Assembly (NCBI GenBank): GCA_039621445.1
Contig: CP154956.1
Location: 51,887,386 to 51,951,385 of the forward strand
Direction of reading: 5' to 3'
DNA from: Euglena gracilis
Taxonomy: Eukaryota > Euglenida > Euglenophyceae > Euglenales
DNA: 64,000 nt
Position 1 is the stretch's first letter; every line of letters begins with the position of its first letter. Below are positions 1-11,468 of the stretch, one piece after another. The translations under genes were made by a program, and so were the position numbers. A model generated the notes under the pieces. The model had not been told where the DNA came from. It saw only the letters and a list, made by a program, of their open reading frames with translations, and did not search any database.

Positions 1-970
1 TCCCCCTTACCCCCTGACATTTTTACGTCCCTCTGCATGGATTTTCTTGAATTAGAACCTTGCAAAGGATCAGACGGCAAATTTACGAGTTATGTTTTTG
101 TTGTCGTCTGTCAGTTGAGTGATTACATAGAAGCCATTCCATGCCAAAAGGCAGGGTTGACCGCGCAAATTTTAGCACAGACATTTATGGAGAAGTGTAT
201 TTGCTTAGTGGGCTTTCCGAATGAGATTGTCAGAGATCAAGATCATTTGATCTCTTGCCGATTCTTCACAACCCTATGTGGTTTACTGGGAATCGAACAG
301 CGTTTTTCCATTATATATCGCCCGAAGGGCAATCCTTCGGCCGAGGCAGCAGTGAAACGCTGTTGTAAATATGCTCCGCCTCTCACTGGCTGACTCGCGC
401 CAGGCCTGGGTCCAGGTTTTGCCATGGTCCCTCTTTTATATAAACACCCTCCCGGGTTTAGTTTTGCCACACTCCCCATATACAATTTTTTTTGGGCGAG
501 ACCCGCCGGCGATTGGAGATATACCATCAGAGAGACCAGCCCGAAGTAGCGTAACCTGTGAGACATGGTTCTCTGAAGTAGAGTCTCTCAGAACTACTGT
601 TCAGAAACGCATTTACTGATATCCATTCTCAAAAGAGAAATAAATTTTTGCAAGAATTCAAACCACCTGGCTATATTGCTGGTGATCGATCGTATGTGGG
701 TTCGAAATAGCCGAATCCGTATGCAAGCTTCCAAGCTAGACCCCCTCTGGCTCGGGCCCTGTGAAATTCTCGAACTCGTTGGCAACAGTGGCCGCTACAG
801 GGTGGCACTGGCCAACGGGATCGAGGACGTTCACATGGATGATTTCAAGCCATACCTTTCCCCGCCTAATGGCAAAGCACTACCGTGCCTTTATTTCAAA
901 CCCCGTTCCAAGTTACCCGAAACGGATGATGATTTTGTGGTAGACAAAATTCTCGATCACAAAATTGATC

Positions 971-1195
971 GGGGGTGGTTCGGGACGCGGGGGGGGACGC
1001 GGGGGGGGACGCGGGGGGGGACGCGGGGGGGAACTCTGGCCCAACAACATCACGTTTTATTTGGCATCACCTAAATTTGTGTACAATTTTCCTTTAGCCG
1101 ACCACACAAATGTGCCGAGCCAAAATCCGGGACGCGGGGGGGGACGCGGGGGGGGACGCGGGGGGGGACGCGGGGGGGACGCGGGGGGAACACCC
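971..1195. mobile_element. GACGCGG-repeat insertion, copy 1
   Basis: The insertion sits inside the A2 chromodomain; the uninterrupted homologue at about 37460 has no such sequence. It has inverted termini, GGGGGTGGTTC on the left and GAACACCCCC on the right. Two arrays of GGGGACGCGG-type units flank a unique core of about 85 bp with the motif CACCTAAATTTGTGTA. The same core and termini occur in reverse orientation at 14807-15048, which makes this a dispersed element rather than a local expansion. No coding capacity is seen. Confidence 0.7.
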
Positions 1196-1273
1196 CCATT
1201 ACTGGAAGGTCAGGTGGAAAGGCTATGGGCCAGAGGAGGACACCTGGGAGCCAGCGTCGAGATTTTTTGGTTA

Positions 1274-1908
1274 CAGTGTGGCCAAAACTTACGGAAGACA
1301 AAAATTACGGCAAAAAAAAAATACGAGAAAAAAATTTTTGGCAAAATTTTTATTTTGGAAAAATTAATTTTGGCAAAATCTGGTCCCCGTGAAGGATTGA
1401 CCTCCGGCACAGGTGAGCGACATTTTTGTCCTAATTGTGTGTTCAACGTAATTTTCTGTCCCCCAGTGGCTGCAATCACTCGAGGTATTGTGGCACGTAC
1501 CTGTCCAGCAACGCTTGCAATAAAATGGGGGAACGTTCAAGATCGGTCAGGCACGGGCAAAATATTCACTGGCAAAAACAGAATGGAGGCCGTTCGCTGC
1601 AACTTCTGATAGAATTGTGCCACTGATCAGGTGTCAGTAATTTCTAATGCAGAGCGATTTTTGCTGTGATTTTACCCAGGTGCTTGATGCTGATCGCCCG
1701 TTTTTCAAAGAGCTGGCTGAGCATATACCATTGAAGAAACTGACATTCAATTGGGATGAGTATTGTGTTCTTTTGGGCACAAACCGGAAGTGGGCTGGAA
1801 GAGGGCGTCGGAAACCAACGGAGTGAGAAAATTACGAGAGAAAAAAATTATGGCAAAATTTGGGTATTTTGCCAAAATTTCTGTCTTCCGTAATTTTTAG
1901 CCGCACTG
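1274..1908. mobile_element. Tc1/mariner-like non-autonomous DNA transposon
   Basis: A 635-bp insertion in the A2 chromodomain, flanked by TA on both sides (1272-1273 and 1909-1910). Removing it restores the reading seen in the intact homologue. It has about 27-bp terminal inverted repeats: CAGTGTGGCCAAAACTTACG on the left and, read inward on the other strand, CAGTGCGGCTAAAAATTACG on the right. TA duplication and CAGTG termini are hallmarks of Tc1/mariner elements. No transposase is present. A short open stretch (about 1678-1827) reads VLDADRPFFKELAEH and may be a captured or residual fragment. Confidence 0.8.
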
Positions 1909-2032
1909 TATGTCCAACAGGACTGGAAGCTATGGAATAAAAGAAATAACATGGACATTTCAGTGAATAATTTTTGAAATCGGCCTATAGGCCTTTTCCT
2001 CCCCTCTCTTTGTTTTTTTTTCCCAACCCCAA

Positions 2033-2058
2033 TTCATTTCTCTCTTCTTTCTCTACAG
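2033..2058 (+). promoter_or_regulatory. Putative 3' splice acceptor before A2 ORF3
   Basis: A pyrimidine-rich tract (ATTTCTCTCTTCTTTCTCTA) ends in CAG 42 bases before the ORF3 ATG at 2100. The intact element A1 has the same arrangement (pyrimidine tract ending in CGCAG at about 37706, ATG at 37808), although the surrounding non-coding sequence has diverged. That conservation suggests ORF3 and later genes are made from a spliced subgenomic RNA. This is inference; no transcript is available. Confidence 0.4.
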
Positions 2059-2138
2059 CTCATAAAGCTACCTTTTTTTTTGTTTTTGTCCCCACAACAA
2101 TGCAAGACCCACGGCGCGGCCCAGGCCCGCCCCCTATA

Positions 2139-2298
2139 CCCCCCCCATATTGTCCCCCCCCATATTGTCCCTCGGCCCGGCCGACGAGGGGTTTTTTTGG
2201 CTCGGTCAATGAAATTTCCTTTGGTACCCCCATATTGTCACCCCCATATTGTCCCGTCGGGCCTCCTGGGGAGAGGTCGGTGGGACAATATGGGGGGG
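2139..2298. mobile_element. C/G-capped hairpin element, 'ATTGTC' family copy 1
   Basis: The insertion is flanked by TA (2137-2138, 2299-2300). It starts with a C-run followed by CATATTGTC repeated twice and ends with GACAATATGGGGGGG. The interior (CCGACGAGG...AATGAAATTTCCTTTGGTA) matches the copies at 6650-6823 (opposite orientation) and 15986-16162. Those copies carry TTTATTGTC in place of CATATTGTC. It is non-coding and MITE-like. Confidence 0.75.
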
Positions 2299-2449
2299 TA
2301 CATTATGCTCTCCCACACGCCCAATCGGCGGCCCCACCAGCCCAAGGATTTTGATTTGGATTTGAAGCGCACCACTTGACTGCAATGCCCAAGGTCGACA
2401 GGGCCTCTATGGCCCTGCCTCCAAGGGGCCTACCCGGGGCCGGTGTCGT

Positions 2450-5400
2450 GGGTGGATCTGGAAGCCAGAGGGTGGATGAGGGCGTGCCCGCTGGGGGGGC
2501 AGGGGCCAGGATAATGTGATGGATGGATGAGGGCGTGCCCGTTGGGGGGCAGGGGCCGGGATGATATGATGGATGGATGAGGGCGTGCCCGCTGGGGGGC
2601 AGGGGCCGGGATGATATGATGGATGGATGAGGGCGTGCCCGCTGGGGGGCAGGGGCCGGGATGATATGATGGATGGATGAGGGCGTGCCCGCTGGGGGGC
2701 AGGGGCCGGGATGATATGATGGATGGATGAGGGCGTGCCCGCTGGGGGGCAGGGGCCGGGATGATATGATGGATGGATGAGGGCGTGCCCGCTGGGGGGC
2801 AGGGGCCGGGATGATATGATGGATGGATGAGGGCGTGCCCGCTGGGGGCGGCCGGGATGATATGATGGATGGATGAGGGCGTGCCCGCTGGGGGGCAGGG
2901 GCCGGGATGATGTGATGGATGGATGAGGGCGTGCCCGCTGGGGGGCAGGGGCCGGGATGATATGATGGATGGATGAGGGCGTGCCCGCTGGGGGGCAGGG
3001 GCCGGGATGATATGATGGATGGATGAGGGCGTGCCCGCTGGGGGGCAGGGGCCGGGATGATATGATGGATGGATGAGGGCGTGCTCGCTGGGGGGCAGGG
3101 GCCGGGATGATATGATGGATGGATGAGGGCGTGCCCGCTGGGGGGCGGGGCCGGGATGAATGATGGATGGATGAGGGCGTGCCCGCTGGGGGGCAGGGGC
3201 CGGGATGATATGATGGATGGATGAGGGCGTGCCCGCTGGGGGGCAGGGGCCGGGATGATATGATGGATGGATGAGGGCGTGCCCGCTGGGGGGCAGGGGC
3301 CGGGATGATATGATGGATCGATGAGGGCGTGCCCGCTGGGGGGCAGGGGCCGGGATGATATGATGGATGGATGAGGGCGTGCCCGCTGGGGGGCAGGGGC
3401 CGGGATGATATGATGGATGGATGAGGGCGTGCCCGCTGGGGGGCAGGGGCCGGGATGATATGATGGATGGATGAGGGCGTTCCGGCTGGGGGGCAGGGGA
3501 CCGGATGATATGATGGATGGATGAGGGCGTGCCCGCTGGGGGGCAGGGGCCGGGATGATATGATGGATGGATGAGGGCGTGCCCGCTGGGGGGCAGGGGC
3601 CGGGATGATATGATGGATGGATGAGGGCGTGCCCGCTGGGGGGCAGGGGCCGGGATGATATGGTGGATAGATGAGGGCGTGCCCGCTTGGGGGCAGGGGC
3701 CGGGATGATATGATGGATGGATGAGGGCGTGCCCGCTGGGGGGCAGGGGCCGGGATGATATGATGGATGGATGAGGGCGTGCCCGCTGGGGGGCAGGGGC
3801 CGGGATGATATCATGGATGGATGAGGGCGTGCCCGCTGGGGGGCAGGGGCCGGGATGATATGATGGATGGATGAGGGCGTGCCCGCTGGGGGGGCAGGGG
3901 CCGGGATGATATGATGGATGGATGAGGGCGTGCCCGCTGGGGGGCAGGGGCCGGGATGATATGATGGATGGATGAGGGCGTGCCCGCTGGGGGGCAGGGG
4001 CCGGGATGATATGATGGATGGATGAGGGCGTGCCCGCTGGGGGGCAGGGGCCGGGATGATATGATGGATGGATGAGGGCGTGCCCGCTGGGGGGCAGGGG
4101 CCGGGATGATATGATGGATGGATGAGGGCGTGCCCGCTGGGGGGCAGGGGCCGGGATGATATGATGGATGGATGAGGGCGTGTCGGCAGGGGGGCGGGGG
4201 CGGGGATGATATGATGGATGAAGGGCGTGCCCGCTGGGGGGCAGGGGCCGGGATGATATGATGGATAGATGAGGGCGTGCCCGCTGGGGGGCAGGGGCCG
4301 GGATGATATGATGGATGGATGAGGGCGTGCCCGCTGGGGGGCAGGGGCCGGGATGATATGATGGATGGATGAGGGCGTGCCCGCTGGGGGGCAGGGGCCG
4401 GGATGATATGATGGATGGATGAGGGCGTGCCCGCTGGGGGGCAGGGGCCGGGATGATATGATGGATGGATGAGGGCGTGCCCGCTGGGGGGCAGGGGCCG
4501 GGATGATATGATGGATGCATGAGGGCGTGCCCGCTGGGGGGCAGGGGCCGGGATGATATGATGGATGGACGAGGGCGTGCCCGCTGGGGGGCAGGGGCCG
4601 GGATGATATGATGGATGGATGAGGGCGTGCCCGCTGGGGGGCAGGGGCCGGGATGATATGATGGATGGATGAGGGCCTGCCCGCTGGGGGGCAGGCCGGG
4701 ATGATATCATGGATGGATGAGGGCGTGCCCGCTGGGGGGCAGGGGCCGGGATGATATGGATGGATGAGGGCGTGCCCGCTGGGGGGCAGGGGCCGGGATG
4801 ATATGATGGATGAGGGCGTGCCCGCTGGGGGGCAGGGGCCGGGATATGATGCTGGATGGCTGAGGGCGTGCCCGCTGGGGGGCAGGGGCCGGGATGATAT
4901 GATGGATGGATGAGGGCGTGCCCGCTGGGGGGCAGGGGCCGGGATGATATGATGGATGGATGAGGGCGTGCCGACGGGGGGGCAGGGGCCGAGATGATAT
5001 GATGGATGGATGAGGGCGTGCCCGCTGGGGGGCAGGGGCCGGGATGATATGATGGATGGATGAGGGCGTGCCCGCTGGGGGGCAGGGGCCGGGATGATAT
5101 GATGGATGGATGAGGGCGTGCCCGCTGGGGGGCAGGGGCCGGGATGATATGATGGATGGATGAGGGCGTGCCCGCTGGGGGGCAGGGGCCGGGATGATAT
5201 GATGGATGGATGAGGGCGTGCCCGCTGGGGGGCAGGGGCCGGGATGATATGATGGATGGATGAGGGCGTGCCCGCTGGGGGGCAGGGGCCGGGATGATAT
5301 GATGGATGGATGAGGGCGTGCCCGCTGGGGGGCAGGGGCCGGGATGATATGATGGATGGATGAGGGCGTGCCCGCTGGGGGGCAGGGGCCGGGATGATAT

Positions 5401-6450
5401 GATGGATGGATGAGGGCGTGCCCGCTGGGGGGCAGGGGCCGGGAGATGATGGCTGGATGAGGGCGTGCCCGTCTGGGGGCAGAGGCCGGGATTATAATAT
5501 GGATGGATGAGGGCGTGCCCGCTGGGGGGCAGGGGCCGGGATGATATGATGGATGGATGAGGGCGTGCCCGCTGGGGGGCAGGGGCCGGGATGATATGAT
5601 GGATGGATGAGGGCGTGCCCGCTGGGGGGCAGGGGCCGGGGTGATATGATGGATGGATGAGGGCGTGGGGCAGGGGCCGGGATGATATGATGGATGGATG
5701 AGGGCGTGCCCGCTGGGGGGCAGGGGCCGGGATGATATGATGGATGGATGAGGGCGTGCCCGCTGGGGGGCAGGGGCCGGGAGGATATGATGGATGGATG
5801 AGGGCGTGCCCGCTGGGGGGCAGGGGCCAGGATGATATGATGGATGGATGAGGGCGTGCCCGCTGGGGGGCAGGGGCCAGGATGATATGATGGATGGATG
5901 AGGGCGTGCCCGCTGGGGGGCAGGGGCCGGGATGATATGATGGATGGATGAGGGCGTGCCCGCTGGGGGGCAGGGGCCGGATGATAGATGGATGAGGGCG
6001 TACCTGCTGGGGGGCAGAGGCCGGGATGATGTGATGGATGGATGAGGGCGTGCCCGCTGGGGGGCAGGGGCCGGGATGATATGATGGATGGATGAGGGCG
6101 TGCCCGCTGGGGGGCAGGGGATGATATGATGGATGGATGAGGGCGTGCCCGCTGGGGGGCAGGGGCCGGGATGATGTGATGGATGGATGAGGGCGTGCCC
6201 GCTGGGGGGCAGGGGCCGGGATGATATGATGGATGGATGAGGGCGTGCCCGCTGGGGGGGGCCGGGATGATATGACGGATGGATGAGGGCGTGCCCGCTG
6301 GGGGGCAGGGGCCGGGATGATATGATGGATGGATGAGGGCGTGCCCGGTGGGGGGCAGGGGCCGGGATGATATGATGGATGGATGAGGGCGTGCCCGCTG
6401 GGGGCAGGGTCCGGGATGATATGATGGATGGATGACGGCGTGCCCACTGG
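2450..6450. repeat. 50-bp G-rich minisatellite, about 79 copies
   Basis: A tandem array with a strict 50-bp period; the unit contains GGATGGATGAGGGCGTGCCC, then GCTGGGGGGCAGGGGCCGGG and ATGATATGAT. Most units are nearly identical, with small deletions clustered near 4180-4240, 4690-4860, 5440-5500, 5670 and 5980-6130. Because 50 is not a multiple of 3 and the complement of the unit has no stop codon, the minus strand is open in all three frames for up to 878 codons (His/Pro/Ser-rich). I read those as artefacts, not genes. The + strand carries G-runs able to form G-quadruplexes. Confidence 0.97.
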
Positions 6451-6649
6451 GGGGGGGGGGGGCAGAGACTGTGTTGTGTGATGGGTTGTGTGGTGGGCGG
6501 GTCAAGTGCTCAGCTGAAAAAGGTGGGGGGCCACCTCATCCCAGGTTTGCCCGGTTAGCCATGCTTGAGGGCATGTTGCCACCTCTCCGCCGAAAATCAG
6601 TGAGGCTGGGCACCGCTACGGTCCCGGTAGAGAGCCCGCGTATGCGGTA

Positions 6650-6823
6650 CCACCCCCCCCCCTTTATTGTCCCACCGACCTGCCCCCGGGAGGCCCGACC
6701 GGACAATAAAGGGGGGGGGACAATAAAGGGGTACCAAAGGAATTTCATTGGCCGGGCCAAAAAAACCCCCCGTCGGCCGGGGCCCAGGGACAATAAAGGG
6801 GGGGGGACAATAAAGGGGGGGGG
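6650..6823. mobile_element. C/G-capped hairpin element, 'ATTGTC' family copy 2
   Basis: 174 bp, flanked by TA (6648-6649, 6824-6825), inserted in the A2 ORF3 relic. The ends are CCACCCC...TTTATTGTCCC and GGACAATAAAGGGGG, with two more GACAATAAAGG motifs inside. It is reversed relative to copies 1 and 3. Its right-hand TA directly abuts the left-hand TA of the next element. Confidence 0.8.
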
Positions 6824-6827
6824 TATA

Positions 6828-7035
6828 ACGTGACCCCCCCCCTATATGTCTCCCACCCCTAATTGTCGCTCCCCCCCCTTGGGGGGCGACAATTAGGGGT
6901 GGGGGTGCCCATGGACCCATGGACATGTACCCCCACGTACCATGGACCCCCACCCCCAATTGTCACCCACCCCTAATTGTCGCCAGGGGGGTCAAAACGC
7001 TCCCTGGGGGGTGCCATTTAGGGGGGGGGTCACGT
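6828..7035. mobile_element. C/G-capped hairpin element, ACGTGACC family
   Basis: 208 bp with inverted ends ACGTGACCCCCCCCC and GGGGGGGGGTCACGT, flanked by TA (6826-6827, 7036-7037). The interior has further C-capped motifs (CCCTAATTGTCGC) as inverted pairs, so the whole element can fold back. A fragment with the same end (GGGGTCACGTTA) recurs near 8327-8336 inside another element. Non-coding. Confidence 0.75.
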
Positions 7036-7551
7036 TATCAACCCCCTCCAACCGCTTACGCGGCTCAGGCACAAATGCCACCCCCCCCCCTCAAGTGGTT
7101 CAGGCACAAATGCCATACCCCTCTCAATCACATATGCCAGCCCCCTCTCAGGCACAAATGCTGCCCCCCTCTCAGGCGCAACCGCCACCAGTCGATGATG
7201 CGGCACCCGTGCCAATGGGTGCTGCATATGCGGCACAGCCTCAACAGGCATTTCAAGTTCCAATGGAACAACCACACCCTCAGCAGGTACACCAAGTTCC
7301 AATGGAACAACAACAGTATGCGAGGCAGGGACAGGCACCTCCAATGGAGCAGGCGCATTACGCCATGCCTGGTCCCTCACCTCCCATCCTGTATACACCA
7401 CAGTACGTTATGCCTCAACAACCCCAAACACAACCCAAATCTCAATCCGTACAGGGTGTCCCGCACCAGCTACACGCCGTACAGGCGATGCCCCCTGCAT
7501 CACAGCCCGTCAAGGAACCTGCGGCTCAGACCGCAGTCAGCAGCAGTAGTA

Positions 7552-7911
7552 CCATGCCCCCCCGCGAGCTATTCCCCCCCCCCCCGAGCTATTCCCATTG
7601 GGGTACGGGAATAGCTCACTGTCATAGCACTTTTTATAAAGAACTTCCTAAGAAAGTGTTCAAAAATCGACGTTTTTGGACCATTTTCAAAAAACACCTT
7701 TTGGCAAATGTGCTCAAAATTGACATTTTTTGCGAACTTTCAAAAAAGTTGCCAAAAATGACCCCTTTTGGGTTGCCCGAGGGTCGGGTATGAGAATAGC
7801 CGGGGGGGGACCTAGGTCCCCCCCCCCCGAGCTGTTCCCCCCCCCGTACTGTTCCCATTGGCCGTAAAGGGTCCCGGGGACGGGATTAGCTCGGGGGGGG
7901 GGGGGGCATGG
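7552..7911. mobile_element. C/G-capped hairpin element, CCATG/GAGCTATTC family
   Basis: 360 bp flanked by TA (7550-7551, 7912-7913). The ends are CCATGCCCCCCCGCGAGCTA and, on the other side, TAGCTCGGGG...GGCATGG. The C-capped motif GAGCTATTCCC is repeated inward, and a central A/T-rich stretch (about 7640-7790) has no similarity to the ends. No gene is seen. Confidence 0.8.
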
Positions 7912-7913
7912 TA

Positions 7914-8395
7914 CCACTGCCCCCCCCTTATTTGACCCCCCCCCTTAATTGAGCATTTGGGTCCGGGGGAAAAAATTTTAAGGCGCCGAAGGTGCCGAAA
8001 ATTTTTTTGGACCTCTCTCAAAGCCAAATTTTTGACCCCCCCCCTTATTTGACCCCCCCCCCCTTACCAACACCCCCCCCCCTATTTGGCCGCCCTCCGG
8101 GCGGCCCGGACCCCTCTTCTGGCCAATTAGGGGGGGGGGACAATTAGGGGGGGGTTACCCCTAACCCCCCCCCCCTAATTGGCCACCTGGGCCCCGTCCT
8201 TCATAGTCGCGAACCCCCGAAAAACACTCGAACAAAGGCATTTTCCCTTGAAATGAGTAACCCCCCCCCCCTAATTGGCCACCTGGGCTCTGGCCAATTA
8301 GGGGGGGGGGGACAAATAGGGGGGGGGTCACGTTAATTGAGCATTTGGGGGGTCCTTTAGGTCGTAGGTGTGCTCAAATAAGGGGGGGGTAGTGG
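7914..8395. mobile_element. C/G-capped hairpin element, CCACT/TTATTTGA family
   Basis: 482 bp flanked by TA (7912-7913, 8396-8397), sharing its left TA with the preceding element. The ends are CCACTGCCCCCCCTTATTTG and CAAATAAGGGGGGGGTAGTGG. It is probably composite: internal pairs of CCCCTAATTGGCC / GGCCAATTAGGGG near 8090-8160 and 8260-8310 look like a second hairpin element nested inside. Joining the flanks across this and the previous element restores the ORF3 reading (VSAYAIPEAHE). Confidence 0.8.
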
Positions 8396-9857
8396 TATCC
8401 GCTTATGCGATCCCTGAGGCGCATGAGACGCCCCAGGCAGCACCAACAGTGCCATACCCCGCATTCGCCGCAGAATTGGTCAATCTCGCAGAGAAAACTC
8501 TGCGGACTGCTCTGCACGTTAGCGCACTCGAAAGAGCAGACCCCTCCTTACAAGTGATGTGGGATACCCACTGTCGTCGGTTTTTGGGCCTGGACAATAG
8601 GCCTATTGCACAATGGTGCGCTCGTGGCCAAACTCTGATGACAGGAAAGGTGTACTTCATGCCTGGGGAATATCCCTATGACGTCAGCATGCGTACACTG
8701 GGTATCCAGGTACCCCCGATGCTGCGGATCCGTCACACAGGTGCATTCACCAAATACATGTGGGAGCATAGCCCCCCAGTGGCGGAGAGCAAGGCGGGAG
8801 ATATCCCAGCACCAATGGTGCAGCCATCGCGAATTTTTCGCGATACCCAGTCCCCTCCTCGTATGCCAAGACCACCACCACCCGAATATCGGGAACCCCC
8901 AACGCAATATGCGTATCAGCCAATGACACAACCGTCAACGGCACTACCACCATTCCCATTTCCAGCCCATCTGGAAGCTGGAAGACAGCTGCCCGTACAA
9001 CGGGATCGGCCGGTGGCTCAGGAGCCTGGATCCTGGGCTGATGATGTGGAGCAGGCCGGGGCCGAAGGCCGTATGGCTGTGGAAGAGGATGCACCAACGT
9101 TACATGAACCCCTTCCAGAACCCGCTTCCCATCACCTCAACAAGCCATCCAGTACAACCAATCCCTGGAACAGCTCCAAGGCCCACAGTCTGCAGAACGC
9201 AGATATGCGTCACAGCCATACAGGCCCGCAGACCTAGGGAAACGGGGTAGACCAGAATCTTCATCCCCAATGGGGAGACCAAAACCAACAGCCCCAGCCC
9301 CAGCCAGACAGGCTACCCCTGCACAGCAACGTCGGGCATCGGGTGGCCAACAGGCTGCACCCCCTCCCGTGCCCGTACCGATTGCCGTGCCGGCCAAGCC
9401 AGCGCCAATGGCGCAACCTCCCAGACCGGTGCCAGCAAAAGCAGCAGTGCCGGCAACTACAGCGGCGCCAACCGCGCCACAGCCTGTAACAGCGCCAACG
9501 GCGCCACAGCCTGTAACAGCATCAAGGGCACCACCTCAGGAGACACCAGTACCTCCAGACCAACAGGCCGCAACCGAGGTACTGCCTGTTCCCGAACCCA
9601 CTCAGCAACAACTCGAGCAAGCCAAAGAGCCCATAGGGCAGAAATCGAGCATGAAGCTGCGGAGCATGCACGAGTACAGAAAATTCTCGACGATACTCGC
9701 GAACGTGTACGCAACCCCACCTACATCGATCCGCCTAGAGGCGAACCCCTCCTTGACAATAACCCACCGCTATTGGCGGATATGCAGGATCTACCTGCAG
9801 CATACCCAGCAGCCAAACTGGCTTATGCCCCATAGGAATTGCTTGGGGGGTTTTGGG

Positions 9858-9907
9858 GACGCGGGGGGGACGCGGGGGGGGGGACGCGGGGGGGGGGACG
9901 CGGGGGC
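9858..9907. repeat. GGGGACGCGG array in A2 ORF3 tail
   Basis: Four units of GGGGGACGCGG at the point where similarity to A1 ORF3 stops. The units match those at 971-1195 and 14807-15048, but no unique core or clear inverted ends are seen, so this may be a collapsed copy of that element. Confidence 0.6.
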
Positions 9908-9991
9908 ACCACCATTTTGGGCACCATGATATAGCAAACCTTTCTGTTTCAAAAGTCGCACTGAAGACTCAAGGCAAAGCAAACATCCACA

Positions 9992-10450
9992 GGAGATCAG
10001 GCAGTAGACTTTGGTCATTTTGACCCCCCCTCCCCCCCCCCTATGGTGAAGTTCACCATTTGAAAGTTCACCGGGGGGTCCCGGACCCCCTCCCCCCCCC
10101 CTCTGCCTAACCCATCGGTGAACTTCACCAGTGAAGTTCACCAAGAGAGCACTTTTTTGGCCAAAAATGGCCAAAAATGGGATTTTAGGCAAGTGTTCGG
10201 AAATTTCGATAAAATTCCATGAAGCATCAACCTCAAAATGTCCATTTTGAGAGGAAAGGAGCAAAAATTTACCCATGAAAATTTCACCCCCAACCATCAA
10301 AACGGTGAAGTTCACCGGTGAAGTTCACCGGTGAAGTTCACCGGTGAACTTCGCCGCCGAAAGTACCCCCCCCCTCCCCCCCGGTGAATGTTCACCGGTG
10401 AACTTCACCGGGGGGGTCCACAGCCCCCCCCCCCACCCCTGCCTAACCTC
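9992..10450. mobile_element. GGTGAAGTTCACC hairpin element, copy 1
   Basis: The inverted ends are GGAGATCAGGCAGTAG on the left and, read inward on the other strand, GAGGTTAGGCAGGGGTG on the right. The flanks CACA (9988-9991 and 10451-10454) look like a 4-bp target duplication. Inside are many palindromic GGTGAAGTTCACC / GGTGAACTTCACC units next to long C-runs, and a central A-rich stretch. A shorter copy lies at 16950-17125. Confidence 0.7.
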
Positions 10451-11149
10451 CACAGAAGCGTTTTTTGTGTTGTATTATTCATCAGAAGACAGCAAAAGGC
10501 GAAATTCAGACGGTGAGATGCCCATATCTAAGGCATGGTGAGATATTTGCTCCCTTATCATGGTTGGTTGCCAGACAGTGGGAGTCCGAGAGCTGTTGGC
10601 AGGCCTGTATGGCGATCTCGGGGGGGGGGGGGGCTTCCAAAACTGGGGGGAACCCTTCCCACCTCCAGTTTCCGGTTGCCAGAACTTCTTGCCGTTGAGT
10701 GTAAAATTTCAGAATGATCCCCAAAGGGGGGGTCAGCACACCCCCTCACCCCCAACGACCCCCTCGCCACGCCATTTTACCCCCCCCCAAAATACCACCC
10801 GAAACTTGGGGGGGACCTCCCCACCTCCCCCACTGTAGCCTCCCATACACCCTGGCTGCTGGAACTGGGTTGTTGGGTGGACCCCTCCTCCTCTTGCTCA
10901 GATTCAGAGAGGTCCAAATCAAGAGATGCCATGTACTTCCAATGACTATCCGAGAGAAAGAAAAATCTTGAAGAAATGCTGTTTTTGACAACCTTTGAAC
11001 GGCAATCTCCAACCAACTCAAAAATTGGCACATGGCTCTTTGGGATACACTATGATCTGTGGGGGGTCAGAATACCCAGGTGGGAGGATGGGCCATACGC
11101 CAGGGGGCTCGTACAACAAACGCCGCTTGAGGGCAAAGTTGACAAAATG
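10451..11149. other. Unassigned A/C-rich spacer with a CGCCACGCCA repeat fragment
   Basis: I see no gene. From 10729 to about 10790 the sequence (GTCAGCACACCCCCTCACCC, then ACCCCCTCGCCACGCCATTT) closely matches the left part of the insertion at 53715-53955 in C1, so a second dispersed element family is represented. The rest is unique, with several G- and C-runs (10621-10634, 10785-10795). Confidence 0.5.

Positions 11150-11468
<319 letters not shown>

Larger units (their letters stand above)
1..1975 (+). pseudogene. Old copy A2: integrase C-terminal half plus chromodomain, broken
   Basis: Relic of a Ty3/Gypsy pol 3' end, closely similar to the intact integrase at 35843-37612. The part present starts inside the integrase core ([13 protein letters not shown] matches the intact copy) and runs through the DDE-type core, the linker and the chromodomain ([13 protein letters not shown]). 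The frame changes near 370-390 and again after 619. The chromodomain is interrupted by two insertions (971-1195 and 1274-1908); its last residues resume at 1909 (VQQDWKLWN in the intact copy). In chromoviruses the chromodomain is thought to steer integration to marked chromatin. This copy cannot make a working protein. The upstream part of pol lies outside the window. Confidence 0.9.
2100..9930 (+). pseudogene. Old copy A2: ORF3 relic, exploded by insertions
   Basis: Scattered pieces match A1 ORF3 (37808-39658). The start at 2100 reads MQDPRRGPGPPP against MLPGRGPGPGPP. A Pro/Gln-rich middle survives at 7040-7550. The best conserved block is 8395-9240, which contains AQWCARGQTLMTGKVYF against AQWCPCGQALMTGRRYF in A1. 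A Pro/Ala-rich tail extends to about 9840. Between them lie the 4-kb minisatellite and five hairpin elements, each replacing a TA. The 8368-9237 segment alone is still open for 289 codons. Function unknown. Confidence 0.8.

Noticed and set aside
2450-6450. CRISPR-like array
   Set aside because: The units are contiguous with no variable spacers, and the locus is eukaryotic.
2303-6505. Minus-strand reading frames of 337-878 codons rich in His, Pro and Ser
   Set aside because: They are produced by the 50-bp repeat, whose complement lacks stops in every frame; all three frames give the same peptide repeat, shifted.
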